Source: CBFDBT01 sp965603115 (GTDB taxonomy: Bacteria > Pseudomonadota > Alphaproteobacteria > Sphingomonadales > Kordiimonadaceae). From it: a DNA stretch of 7,451 nt. The notes below the pieces were generated by a model. It made no database searches, was not told the origin of the DNA, and saw only the letters and a list, made by a program, of their open reading frames with translations. Shown here piece by piece: positions 1-6,414 of the stretch. The stretch's first letter is position 1, and every line of letters begins with the position of its first letter. The position numbers were made by a program, and so were the translations under genes. The stretch spans positions 1 through 7,451 of the forward strand of contig CBFDBT010000135.1 in the NCBI GenBank assembly GCA_965603115.1. The letters run 5' to 3'.

Positions 1-161
1 AATACCTGATCACCCGCAAGAACACGGATACGGTTTTTACGCATTTTACCAGCGGTATGGCCAAGAATTTCGTGACCATTTTCCAGTTCAACACGGAACA
101 TCGCATTAGGAAGGAGTTCTTTAATAACTCCATTCATCTCGATAATTTCTTCTTTAGCCAT
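1..161 (-). CDS. infA: Translation initiation factor IF-1 (3' end outside window)
   Basis: IF-1 binds the A site of the 30S subunit and, with IF-2 and IF-3, helps place initiator tRNA at the start codon; it is a cytoplasmic single OB-fold protein. The ATG is at 161-159 and 53 full codons are visible before the window edge; the family is about 72 residues long, so roughly the last quarter is missing. The visible protein starts MAKEEIIEMNG, then has the near-universal FRVELENGH (residues 22-30) and GKMRKNRIR (38-46), which match E. coli IF-1 closely. A GAGGA Shine-Dalgarno sequence at 167-171 lies 5 nt from the ATG and fixes the start. It follows the phosphatase gene on the same strand, but after a 140-nt gap, so it may have its own promoter and leader. 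Identification is nearly certain. Confidence 0.97.
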   Translation of the reverse strand, partial: MAKEEIIEMNGVIKELLPNAMFRVELENGHEILGHTAGKMRKNRIRVLAGDQV

Positions 162-206
162 GTAAGTCCTCGTTTGGAATCTATAAAATATGGCTTCTTA
201 ATGCGA

Positions 207-235
207 CCTTGCGCAGCAAAAAGCAAGGGGCAAGG
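207..235 (-). other. Candidate stem-loop in the infA leader with two alternative pairings
   Basis: On the plus strand CCTTGC (207-212) is complementary to GCAAGG at 223-228 (10-nt loop) and also to a second GCAAGG at 230-235. The infA mRNA could therefore form either of two mutually exclusive 6-bp hairpins about 45-75 nt upstream of the start codon. No run of U follows on the minus strand, so it does not look like a Rho-independent terminator. The pairing is seen in the sequence; any regulatory role is inference. Confidence 0.3.
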
Positions 236-261
236 CATAAAAATCTCAACAAAAGTTGCAA

Positions 262-291
262 AATTTAGTGATATTTTCGATATTGTGTCCA
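262..291 (-). promoter_or_regulatory. Possible infA promoter
   Basis: On the minus strand TGGACA (291-286, five of six matches to TTGACA) is followed after 18 nt by TAAATT (267-262, four of six matches to TATAAT). It lies about 100 nt before the infA start, just after the phosphatase stop codon. The spacer contains GATATT twice (270-275 and 279-284, plus-strand sense), 9 nt apart in phase. The match is modest in an A+T-rich gap, so this is only a candidate. Confidence 0.25.
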
Positions 292-301
292 GACTGCGAC
301 A

Positions 302-778
302 CTATTCAGCAGCCTTAAAATTAATTCTGCGCTCAATTTGGGCTTTCAACTGGTCCCTTACATGGCGGTAGGTGTCAAGAATTTGGTCCCTGTTGCCTTT
401 GGCTGTGCTTGGATCGAATGTGGGCCAATATTCAACGGCAGCCGCGTCCCCTTCAAGATGTTCCATCAGTTGGTGATGAGATTCAGGCGTTAAAGAAACA
501 ATCAACTCAAAATTTCTTGGGTCAACCTGTGAAATAGCTTTTGGAACGTGCCCTGTGATATCTAGCCCAATCTCTGACATAACAGCGATTGAAAAGCCAT
601 CAAGGTCACCGGGATGTAATCCAACAGAATCAATGAAAACGCGGCCTCTGGAATGCTGCTGAGCTAGGGCGAAGGCCATAGGGCTGCGACAGGCATTTCG
701 GCTGCATACAAAGAGTACGGATTTTGGGATTTTAGGCGGGGCTGGGAATAGGCCGTCATTTTTTTGTATGATAACCAT
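302..778 (-). CDS. Low-molecular-weight phosphotyrosine phosphatase family protein
   Basis: A 158-residue cytoplasmic protein of the low-molecular-weight protein tyrosine phosphatase fold. The CX5R(S/T) phosphate-binding loop is at residues 25-32 (VCSRNACRS, nucleophile C25, R31, S32), right after the first beta strand. An Asp-Pro pair at D122-P123 (TFDPS) is the likely general acid. Homologues at this locus are often labelled arsenate reductase, because that enzyme shares the fold; the sequence alone does not decide between phosphoprotein phosphatase and arsenate reductase, so no symbol is given. An in-frame TTG at 805 would add nine residues and overlap the preceding gene by 25 nt. The ATG at 778 is preferred: it lies 2 nt after the UPF0262 stop and has AAAGGG (790-785) 6 nt upstream. 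It is the last tightly packed gene of the his operon before infA. Family is sure, substrate is not. Confidence 0.85.
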   Translation of the reverse strand: MVIIQKNDGLFPAPPKIPKSVLFVCSRNACRSPMAFALAQQHSRGRVFIDSVGLHPGDLDGFSIAVMSEIGLDITGHVPKAISQVDPRNFELIVSLTPESHHQLMEHLEGDAAAVEYWPTFDPSTAKGNRDQILDTYRHVRDQLKAQIERRINFKAAE

Positions 779-780
779 GG

Positions 781-1254
781 TTAGCCCTTTAGGTGCAATA
801 CGCAAATAAGGGTGAACAGTCTTCTCGCTGTATCAAAATCCACTTCAGCTTTGTCCTCAAGTAGTGATTGTAGGACTTCAGAGCCATCATTGTGCAAACC
901 ACGCCGCCCCATGTCGATGGCTTCAATCTTGCTGGGCGTGGCACTGCGAATTGCCTGATAGTAGCTTTCACAGATTGCAAAATATTCTCGAATGATGCGC
1001 CTGAAAGGCGTGATGGCTAGGGTGAATATATCCAACTCATTATCATCTTCATCAAAGATGTGCACCTCAAGTCGGCCGTCCTTTATGAGCAGATGAAGTT
1101 TGTAAGGACCATCATGTGATGTTTTAAGTCTCAGGGGGTTGAAACTATTGTCTTGAAGTAAATCATATATTGCCACACGGCGCTCATGCTCAATATCAGC
1201 GCTCCAGCGAACGATGGTAGATTCGTCAAGTGTTATGTCTATGATTTTACTCAT
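781..1254 (-). CDS. UPF0262 family protein
   Basis: A 157-residue soluble protein with no signal peptide or membrane segment. It belongs to UPF0262, a conserved alphaproteobacterial family without a known function. The family's signature blocks are visible: IEAIDMGRRGLHNDGSE at residues 110-126 and DTARRLFTLICVLH at 141-154, close to the C-terminus as usual. The protein is rich in acidic residues in the middle (residues 68-75). Its ATG overlaps the hisD stop by 8 nt. The nearest purine-rich site (GAGG) is 13 nt upstream, which is too far to work well, so translation is probably coupled to hisD. The phosphatase gene begins 2 nt after its stop. The position among his genes suggests co-expression but does not show a role in histidine synthesis. 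Confidence 0.94.
   Translation of the reverse strand: MSKIIDITLDESTIVRWSADIEHERRVAIYDLLQDNSFNPLRLKTSHDGPYKLHLLIKDGRLEVHIFDEDDNELDIFTLAITPFRRIIREYFAICESYYQAIRSATPSKIEAIDMGRRGLHNDGSEVLQSLLEDKAEVDFDTARRLFTLICVLHLKG
785..790 (-). promoter_or_regulatory. Ribosome binding site of the phosphatase gene
   Basis: AAAGGG on the minus strand lies 6 nt upstream of the ATG at 778, inside the last codons of the UPF0262 gene. It favours this ATG over the in-frame TTG at 805, which has no comparable site in front of it. Confidence 0.5.
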
Positions 1255-2548
1255 GAGTTTTATCTAGCCTCAGCATAACGCTAAGCGCGTGCGCCCCAAG
1301 GCGTTCTTCGGTCGCTAGCGTAATAGCTGTTGGCCCAATGACCTTAATGCTTTCAGCGCTGCATTCAACAAAAGTTGTGCGCTTCATAAATTCATAAACG
1401 GATAGGCCGCTTGAAAATCGTGCGGTGCGATCAGTTGGCAGGACATGGTTAGGACCAGCGACATAGTCACCAATAGCCTCAGGTGTATAGCGGCCAATAA
1501 AAATAGCGCCTGCGTGATGTATGTTTTCCATCGCATTTTTTGAATTTTCCACTGCAAGCTCAAGATGTTCGGGAGCGATTTTATTTATGAGCGCGTATGA
1601 GTCTTCTAAGGCATCTACTACGATGATGCAGCCATATTCATTCCAAGATTTTGACGCTATTTCTTGGCGGCCCAAGGTCTTGAGCATTGCGTCAATAGCG
1701 GTGTCTACTTGTTGGGCAAAGTTCTCGTTATTTGTGATCAAAATCGACTGAGCAACTTCGTCGTGTTCAGCTTGGCTCAAAAGGTCAGCGGCGATCCATT
1801 CTGGATTATTATCCTTGTCAGCCAACACCAGTATTTCAGAAGGCCCAGCTATGGTATCAATACCAACCTTGCCAAAAACTTGTCGCTTTGCCTCAGCTAC
1901 ATAAGCATTGCCTGGACCGACAATCTTATCGACGGACTGAATAGTTTGCGTGCCATAACACATTGCAGCAATCGCTTGAGCACCTCCAACGCGGTATATT
2001 TCGGTGACACCCGCTATTTTTGCCGCGGCAAGCACAGCTGGGTTAAGCTCTCCGTTTGGTGTGGGAACGCACATAACGATGCGCTTAACACCCGCCACAT
2101 GAGCTGGCAAAGCATTCATCAGTACAGAGGATGGGTAGTTGGCTTTGCCGCCAGGCACATATATGCCAACTGAATCAATCGCATTCCAATGCTCGCCTAG
2201 TCGCACCCCGTCTGCATCCTTATAGTCTAGCCCTTGTGGTATTTGCTGGTGGTGATAGGCGCGAATGCGCTCAGCAGCATGCTCTAGGGCCTGATAGACA
2301 GCAGGGTCTACGCTAGCGGCTTGCGTGTCAATTTCGGTTTGTGGTATCAATAAATCTTCGGCTTGATAATCGACTTTATCAAATTGGCGGGTCAAGTCTA
2401 ATATGGCCGCATCACCTATAGATTTTACTTTGCCAATTATTGATTGCACAATATGTTGAACGTCAATTATTGAATCTCGTTTTTCATTCAAAAGAGCTTC
2501 AATCTTTTCCTCAAAACCTGACTCTGATGCTTTAATCCACCTAGCCAT
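1247..2548 (-). CDS. hisD: Histidinol dehydrogenase
   Basis: Catalyses the last two steps of histidine synthesis, oxidising L-histidinol to L-histidine with two NAD+, as a Zn-dependent cytoplasmic homodimer. The 433-residue length is standard. Zinc ligands Q259 and H262 (LLSQAEHD), D361 and H420 (LGAHALS) are present and align with E. coli Q259, H262, D360 and H419. The catalytic pair E327-H328 (IAPEHLEL) is intact. Other family blocks are VGIYVPGG (127-134), IVGPGNAYV (209-217) and DTIAGPSE (231-238). The ATG at 2548 overlaps the hisG stop by 8 nt and has a strong AGGAGG 6 nt upstream, inside the end of hisG. The stop overlaps the UPF0262 start by 8 nt. It is a complete, apparently functional gene. 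Confidence 0.99.
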   Translation of the reverse strand: MARWIKASESGFEEKIEALLNEKRDSIIDVQHIVQSIIGKVKSIGDAAILDLTRQFDKVDYQAEDLLIPQTEIDTQAASVDPAVYQALEHAAERIRAYHHQQIPQGLDYKDADGVRLGEHWNAIDSVGIYVPGGKANYPSSVLMNALPAHVAGVKRIVMCVPTPNGELNPAVLAAAKIAGVTEIYRVGGAQAIAAMCYGTQTIQSVDKIVGPGNAYVAEAKRQVFGKVGIDTIAGPSEILVLADKDNNPEWIAADLLSQAEHDEVAQSILITNNENFAQQVDTAIDAMLKTLGRQEIASKSWNEYGCIIVVDALEDSYALINKIAPEHLELAVENSKNAMENIHHAGAIFIGRYTPEAIGDYVAGPNHVLPTDRTARFSSGLSVYEFMKRTTFVECSAESIKVIGPTAITLATEERLGAHALSVMLRLDKTHE

Positions 2549-3200
2549 TCAAGGCCTCCTGAAAGCGGTCAATCCACTGGGTCATTTCTTTTACGCGTGT
2601 TTTAAAGGCGGGACGATTAACAATCAGGCGGCTTGTAATATCACAAAGAGTAGCAATTTCTTTTAAACCGTTGGCACGCAGAGTGTCACCAGTTGAAACC
2701 AGATCAACAATACGCGGGCATAAGCCCAACTGTGGTGCAAGTTCCATCGCACCGTTGAGTTTGATGCATTCGGCTTGAATACCGCGATCAGCAAAATATT
2801 GGTGGGTAAGGTTAGGGTATTTAGTGGCAACTCGAATGTGCGACCATTTTCTAGGGTCTTCGTCTTCATCACTGTCCACCGGCACCGCCAGAGACAGACG
2901 GCAAGGGCCTATGCCTAAATCAAGCGGGGAATAGAGATCTGCGTGATCAAACTCTAGGAGTACATCATTGCCGACAACACCAAGATGTGCGGCGCCAAAT
3001 GCGACAAAAGTGGCGACATCAAATGCCCGCACGCGAATGATGGAAACCTGATCGTGATTGGTGGCAAATTGTAGTTTTCTACTTTTATCGTCAAAAAAGT
3101 CAGCTTCTGGTGTAATTCCGGCCTTTTCAAGAAGTGGCAAAACTTCTTTTAAAATTCGTCCCTTTGGTAGGGCAATGACCATTTGTTCTGTGTCAGTCAT
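2541..3200 (-). CDS. hisG: ATP phosphoribosyltransferase, catalytic subunit (short form)
   Basis: Catalyses the first step of histidine synthesis, joining ATP and PRPP to give phosphoribosyl-ATP. The protein has 219 residues, the length of the short form (about 200-230), and lacks the C-terminal regulatory domain of the roughly 300-residue long form. Short forms work in a complex with HisZ, a histidyl-tRNA-synthetase-like regulatory subunit; hisZ is not in this window. Visible motifs are ALPKGR (10-15) near the N-terminus and the PRPP-binding loop DLVSTGDTLRANGL (166-179). An acidic stretch at 109-115 (DSDEDED) is a local oddity. An in-frame TTG at 3212 would add four residues. The ATG at 3200 is preferred because GGAAG (3210-3206) lies 5 nt upstream. 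It follows DUF2948 by 25 nt and overlaps hisD by 8 nt. Confidence 0.97.
   Translation of the reverse strand: MTDTEQMVIALPKGRILKEVLPLLEKAGITPEADFFDDKSRKLQFATNHDQVSIIRVRAFDVATFVAFGAAHLGVVGNDVLLEFDHADLYSPLDLGIGPCRLSLAVPVDSDEDEDPRKWSHIRVATKYPNLTHQYFADRGIQAECIKLNGAMELAPQLGLCPRIVDLVSTGDTLRANGLKEIATLCDITSRLIVNRPAFKTRVKEMTQWIDRFQEALNG
2555..2560 (-). promoter_or_regulatory. Strong ribosome binding site of hisD inside hisG
   Basis: AGGAGG on the minus strand lies 6 nt before the hisD ATG and within the last codons of hisG. It is the best Shine-Dalgarno match in the operon, so hisD may be translated more efficiently than its neighbours in addition to being coupled to hisG. Confidence 0.7.
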
Positions 3201-3225
3201 GGGGTCTTCCAATTAGTAAAAACAC

Positions 3226-3666
3226 TTATTTATGTTGCGGTTCTCGTATAGCTTGCCAGCTCTCGCTCAAGTCGCTCAATACACCATCAATACACTCACA
3301 GTGCAATCGAATAGTCGCTCCAGCTGAAAAATCAAGTTGTAAATAATCATCGCCTGTTGGAGTGGCTTTGTAGTGGATCGCGAGTAAGTTTAAAAAGGCT
3401 TCGCTATCGTTCAAATCATAGCCACTGCTTTCCACTGAAAGGATGCCGTTGAAATGCAGGGCAGTGCGGACGCGTTCCGGACGCTTTTTAAAAGGCCAGA
3501 AGCCCTTTTTCTTTTCCCAGCGATAGCGATTGCACATAGTGACAAAACGATGATCATCAGCTTTCCACGTGATATCGCCTACGCGAATTACTGCATCCTG
3601 CAAAAGAGAAGAAAAAATGCTTAAATCTTCTGCGTTGATAGCGCGTAATTTTATTGCATCCGTCAT
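3226..3666 (-). CDS. DUF2948 family protein
   Basis: A 146-residue soluble protein of unknown function that I assign to DUF2948, a family found mainly in alphaproteobacteria, usually between murA and the hisG/hisD genes. Recognisable features from memory of the family are the opening LRAINAEDL (7-15), LLQDAVIRVGDI (21-32), the FVTMCNRYRWE stretch (41-51) and AGATIRLHCECIDGVLSDL near the C-terminus (115-133). A basic, aromatic segment at 50-66 (Lys, Arg, Trp and Phe rich) stands out and could be a surface loop or a membrane- or nucleic-acid-contacting patch; that is inference. The start ATG at 3666 has AGGA 9 nt upstream. It lies 86 nt after murA and 25 nt before hisG, so it probably shares the his transcript. 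No function can be read from the sequence. Confidence 0.9.
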   Translation of the reverse strand: MTDAIKLRAINAEDLSIFSSLLQDAVIRVGDITWKADDHRFVTMCNRYRWEKKKGFWPFKKRPERVRTALHFNGILSVESSGYDLNDSEAFLNLLAIHYKATPTGDDYLQLDFSAGATIRLHCECIDGVLSDLSESWQAIREPQHK

Positions 3667-3705
3667 AGATATTGGTCCTGTGCAATCATGATAAAATGAC
3701 TATAG

Positions 3706-3748
3706 CTTAGAGCCTTGGTTGATCAAGTTGAATTTCATAAGGTCTAAG
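3706..3748 (-). other. Stem-loop between murA and the DUF2948 gene
   Basis: CTTAGAGCCTT (3706-3716) pairs with AAGGTCTAAG (3739-3748) as a 10-bp stem with one bulged base and a 22-nt loop. The loop holds the palindrome TTGATCAA (3719-3726). In minus-strand RNA the structure begins 4 nt after the murA stop. It is followed by mixed sequence rather than an immediate U tract, so it is a poor Rho-independent terminator. It may mark an mRNA processing or 3'-end-protecting site or a weak terminator between murA and the his genes; the function is inferred. Confidence 0.4.
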
Positions 3749-3752
3749 TTTC

Positions 3753-5033
3753 TTAATCTGTGACCCGCTCGACGTCTGCGCCGATATTTTTGAGTTTTTC
3801 TTCCAGACGTTCATAGCCCCGATCAAGATGATAAAGTCGGCTAACAACGGTTTCTCCTTCTGCGACCAAGGCGGCCAGTGCCAAGCCCATACTGGCTCTG
3901 AGATCGGTTGCCATAACTGGGGCAGCCTTGAGTTTGGTGGTGCCGCGAATTGTAGCACTTGAGCCTGTAACTGTTATATCGGCCCCAAGTCGGGTGAGTT
4001 CTGGCACAAGCATAAAGCGGTTTTCAAAAATAGCTTCAGTAATGATAGACGCTCCGTCAGCCACAGTGGCGAGCGCCATGAACTGCGCCTGCATATCGGT
4101 TGCAAACCCCGGGTAAGGTTGGGTAACGGCGTTAAAGGCTTTGGCCCGGGACTTGGCAATAATGTGCAGGCCTGTTTTGGTTTCTTCTATTGTGCAACCT
4201 GCGGCCTCAAGGACGTTGATGGTCGCGCCCATAATGTCAGCGCCGATACCTTCAAGTAAAAGGTCGCCTTGGGTAATGGCAGCAGCAATAGCATAAGAGC
4301 CAGCCTCGATGCGATCAGGTAAAACTCTGTGAGTACATCCATGGAGCTTTTCAACACCTTCAATGGTAATAGTTTCGTGGCCTGCGCCTTCAATTTTTGC
4401 CCCCATAGCGATAAGGCATTTGGCGAGATCAACTATTTCTGGCTCCCGAGCGGCGTTTTCTAAAATAGTTGTACCTTTTGCAAGACAGGCGGCCATCAGA
4501 ATATTTTCAGTGGCACCAACACTAACAAAAGGAAAACGCACAGTAGCACCCACAAGCCCGTTTGGCGCTTTGGCGCGCACGTAACCTTCGGCTAGCTCAA
4601 TTTCAGCGCCGAGGGTCTCGAGAGCTTTTAAATGAAGATCAATGGGGCGATTGCCAATGGCACATCCGCCGGGCAGGGAGACGGTCGCTTCTCCCATGCG
4701 AGCAACTAGTGGTCCGAGGACAAGAATAGACGCTCGCATTTTGCGCACCATTTCATAGGGTGCTACCGTGCTTTCGATGGTTTTAGCCCTGAAGGTAATT
4801 TGGCGCTCGTAATTACTCTTTCCCGAACCGCTCCCGATATGGATGGACGTTCCGTGGTGGTTCAAGAGGTCAGACAGTGTATTAATGTCCGCTAACCTAG
4901 GTAAGTTGGTGAGCGTGATTGGTTCTTCACTTAAAAGAGCAGTGCACATCAGTGGCAGAGCAGCATTTTTAGCACCGGAAATAGGAACCGTGCCTTGCAG
5001 TCGATTTCCGCCTCTTATTAGTAATTTTTCCAT
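3753..5033 (-). CDS. murA: UDP-N-acetylglucosamine 1-carboxyvinyltransferase
   Basis: Catalyses the first committed step of peptidoglycan synthesis in the cytoplasm, transferring enolpyruvate from PEP to UDP-GlcNAc. The protein has 426 residues in the usual two-lobed EPSP-synthase-like fold. K22-N23 (GAKNAALP) contact the substrates. The catalytic cysteine is C124 in LPGGCAIGNRPIDLH (120-134); this Cys is the fosfomycin target and here is Cys, not the Asp of naturally resistant enzymes. The general base is D313 in FATDMQAQF (310-318). DLRASMGLALAAL near the C-terminus is typical. The ATG at 5033 has GAGGG 7 nt upstream (5045-5041). It follows the HD-GYP gene after 176 nt and is 86 nt upstream of DUF2948, so it probably has its own promoter. 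Complete and apparently functional. Confidence 0.99.
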   Translation of the reverse strand: MEKLLIRGGNRLQGTVPISGAKNAALPLMCTALLSEEPITLTNLPRLADINTLSDLLNHHGTSIHIGSGSGKSNYERQITFRAKTIESTVAPYEMVRKMRASILVLGPLVARMGEATVSLPGGCAIGNRPIDLHLKALETLGAEIELAEGYVRAKAPNGLVGATVRFPFVSVGATENILMAACLAKGTTILENAAREPEIVDLAKCLIAMGAKIEGAGHETITIEGVEKLHGCTHRVLPDRIEAGSYAIAAAITQGDLLLEGIGADIMGATINVLEAAGCTIEETKTGLHIIAKSRAKAFNAVTQPYPGFATDMQAQFMALATVADGASIITEAIFENRFMLVPELTRLGADITVTGSSATIRGTTKLKAAPVMATDLRASMGLALAALVAEGETVVSRLYHLDRGYERLEEKLKNIGADVERVTD

Positions 5034-5123
5034 TTACATACCCTCAATGCTATCCGATGTGTTTCATTGTTATCTGCGATAGCGGCTAAAAGGGGGCAAA
5101 GGCAAGGAAAAGATGTGTAAACT

Positions 5124-5151
5124 TTTATATTAATGGAATAAATCCTATGAA
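5124..5151 (-). promoter_or_regulatory. Candidate murA promoter
   Basis: On the minus strand TTCATA (5151-5146, four of six matches to TTGACA), a 16-nt spacer and TATAAA (5129-5124, five of six matches to TATAAT) lie about 90 nt upstream of the murA ATG. The 176-nt gap and the absence of a clear hairpin terminator after the HD-GYP gene mean read-through is also possible. Confidence 0.35.
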
Positions 5152-5209
5152 AGAAGAAAGCTGACTACGTAAGCCATAGGTATAATATTGAATATGTTGG
5201 AGTGTGAGA

Positions 5210-6295
5210 TTACTCTGTTTCAAGCGCGATAGGTTTAAATACCCTAACGAGATCCTGATCTAGGTGCCCAGCCATATCGCACATTATGTCATATGCCTTT
5301 TGGTTGCTCATACTGGTTTTATAGGCGCGCTTTTCGGTCAGCCCTGAAAAAACGTCTGCGATCGCTACCATACGTGCAAAATCAGAGATTTGTGTTCCAG
5401 CTAAACCATCTGGATAGCCTGTGCCGTCTATTTTTTCGTGATGGTGAACAGCACCATCTTTGATGTCATCATGGACATCACTGTCCAGTAAAATTTCTCT
5501 GGAGTGTTCAGGGTGCGTCCGCATTACAACCCATTCTTCATCGGTGAGCGGGCCTGGTTTGTCCAAGAGCTCTGGTGGTACATGGGCTTTGCCGACGTCA
5601 TGCAATAGCCCAGCGATTGTAAGATGCTGAAGGTCTTCGCCCTGAATGCCCAGCAGCATACTAAAAGATGTGAGATAGCCACATACCATCATAGAGTGGC
5701 GATAGGTGTAATTGTGGTGTGTCCTAATGGCTGCCAGCATTTCTGAAAGGCCCTTTTCTGCGGTGGCCTGAATGATAAGGTCACAGCTTTCGCTGATTTC
5801 CGCGTTAGATATAGGTTGGCCATTTTTGATATGTTCAAAGGTGTCTTCAAAGACTTTAAGGCTGACTTTAAGAGCAGCTGTCTGTGTTTGACTAAGATTT
5901 TCCCACGAATTTTCAATGCTATTGTTAGCTATGTCTCGTAAGGTTGTTGTGAATTCCTTAGCATCAATCGGGTGGACGAGAAATTTTGCAGCCCCCAATT
6001 GCTGCGCCTGAACTATTTGTCTTCGTTTCATTGCGCTTAAGAGAAAAAGAATAGGGGTTTCTGCATCTCTTGGGGTTTTCAGAATGTATTTTAATGATGT
6101 AACCGTGTCATAATCACTGGGGGGAACATCCACTATTATCATGATCGCATCGGATAAATCTCTGTCGATGGCAGTTTCTAGGTTAAGGTCCACAACATCA
6201 TGGAATTGCTTGGTAACTCTAGAAACCATCACATGCGATTTATAATGTGATTCTGGGGAATCTTGAATAATATATACTTTTTTTTGAACGCCCAT
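5210..6295 (-). CDS. Receiver-like/HD-GYP signalling protein
   Basis: A 361-residue cytoplasmic protein with two domains. Residues about 5-122 resemble a response-regulator receiver: D12 in the acidic position, D56 after a hydrophobic strand (MIIVD) as candidate phosphoacceptor, and S87 in LLSA. The first acidic-pair residue is Q11, and the conserved KP lysine is replaced by H108 (LVHP), so the domain is degenerate. Residues about 190-350 form an HD-GYP domain of the cyclic-di-GMP phosphodiesterase type. It shows H200, the HDVGK motif (232-236, H232 and D233), H261, the full HHExxDGxGYP motif (285-295) and D314, so the metal site looks intact. About 65 residues with helical character link the two. 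There is no membrane segment. GGGA (6306-6303) lies 7 nt before the ATG. It is flanked by wider gaps than its neighbours (118 and 176 nt), consistent with a separate transcript. Its partner kinase and target are unknown. Confidence 0.9.
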   Translation of the reverse strand: MGVQKKVYIIQDSPESHYKSHVMVSRVTKQFHDVVDLNLETAIDRDLSDAIMIIVDVPPSDYDTVTSLKYILKTPRDAETPILFLLSAMKRRQIVQAQQLGAAKFLVHPIDAKEFTTTLRDIANNSIENSWENLSQTQTAALKVSLKVFEDTFEHIKNGQPISNAEISESCDLIIQATAEKGLSEMLAAIRTHHNYTYRHSMMVCGYLTSFSMLLGIQGEDLQHLTIAGLLHDVGKAHVPPELLDKPGPLTDEEWVVMRTHPEHSREILLDSDVHDDIKDGAVHHHEKIDGTGYPDGLAGTQISDFARMVAIADVFSGLTEKRAYKTSMSNQKAYDIMCDMAGHLDQDLVRVFKPIALETE

Positions 6296-6326
6296 ACTTA
6301 CATCCCATTCCCGAAATATGAAAAAA

Positions 6327-6348
6327 TGTTAAAGAAACGTCATTAACA
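6327..6348. promoter_or_regulatory. Inverted repeat upstream of the HD-GYP gene
   Basis: A perfect inverted repeat TGTTAA-N10-TTAACA begins 31 nt upstream of the HD-GYP start codon. The half-site spacing (16 bp centre to centre) would fit a dimeric regulator. It also resembles the CtrA consensus half-sites (TTAA), but the gap between the TTAA cores is 10 nt rather than 7, so a CtrA call is not supported. The DNA around it is A+T-rich, which raises the chance of coincidence. Confidence 0.3.
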
Positions 6349-6414
6349 AATTTTTCTCTCAAGAAAGGAGATATGGCGAATTCTAGAAAAAGAAAGCTTA
6401 TATTTTATAGGTGT

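Noticed and set aside
57..371. Plus-strand reading frame of 104 codons
   Set aside because: It is antisense to the clearly recognisable infA and runs into the phosphatase gene; the protein resembles nothing I know.
1664..2173. Long plus-strand reading frame of 169 codons
   Set aside because: It lies wholly opposite hisD, whose catalytic and zinc residues are intact; it is a by-product of hisD codon use.
5161..5186. Plus-strand TATAAT at 5181-5186 as a promoter
   Set aside because: The only -35-like sequence (CTGACT at 5161-5166) is 14 nt away and no plus-strand gene follows.
6327..6348. CtrA binding site
   Set aside because: The TTAA half-sites are 10 nt apart rather than the 7 nt of the consensus.
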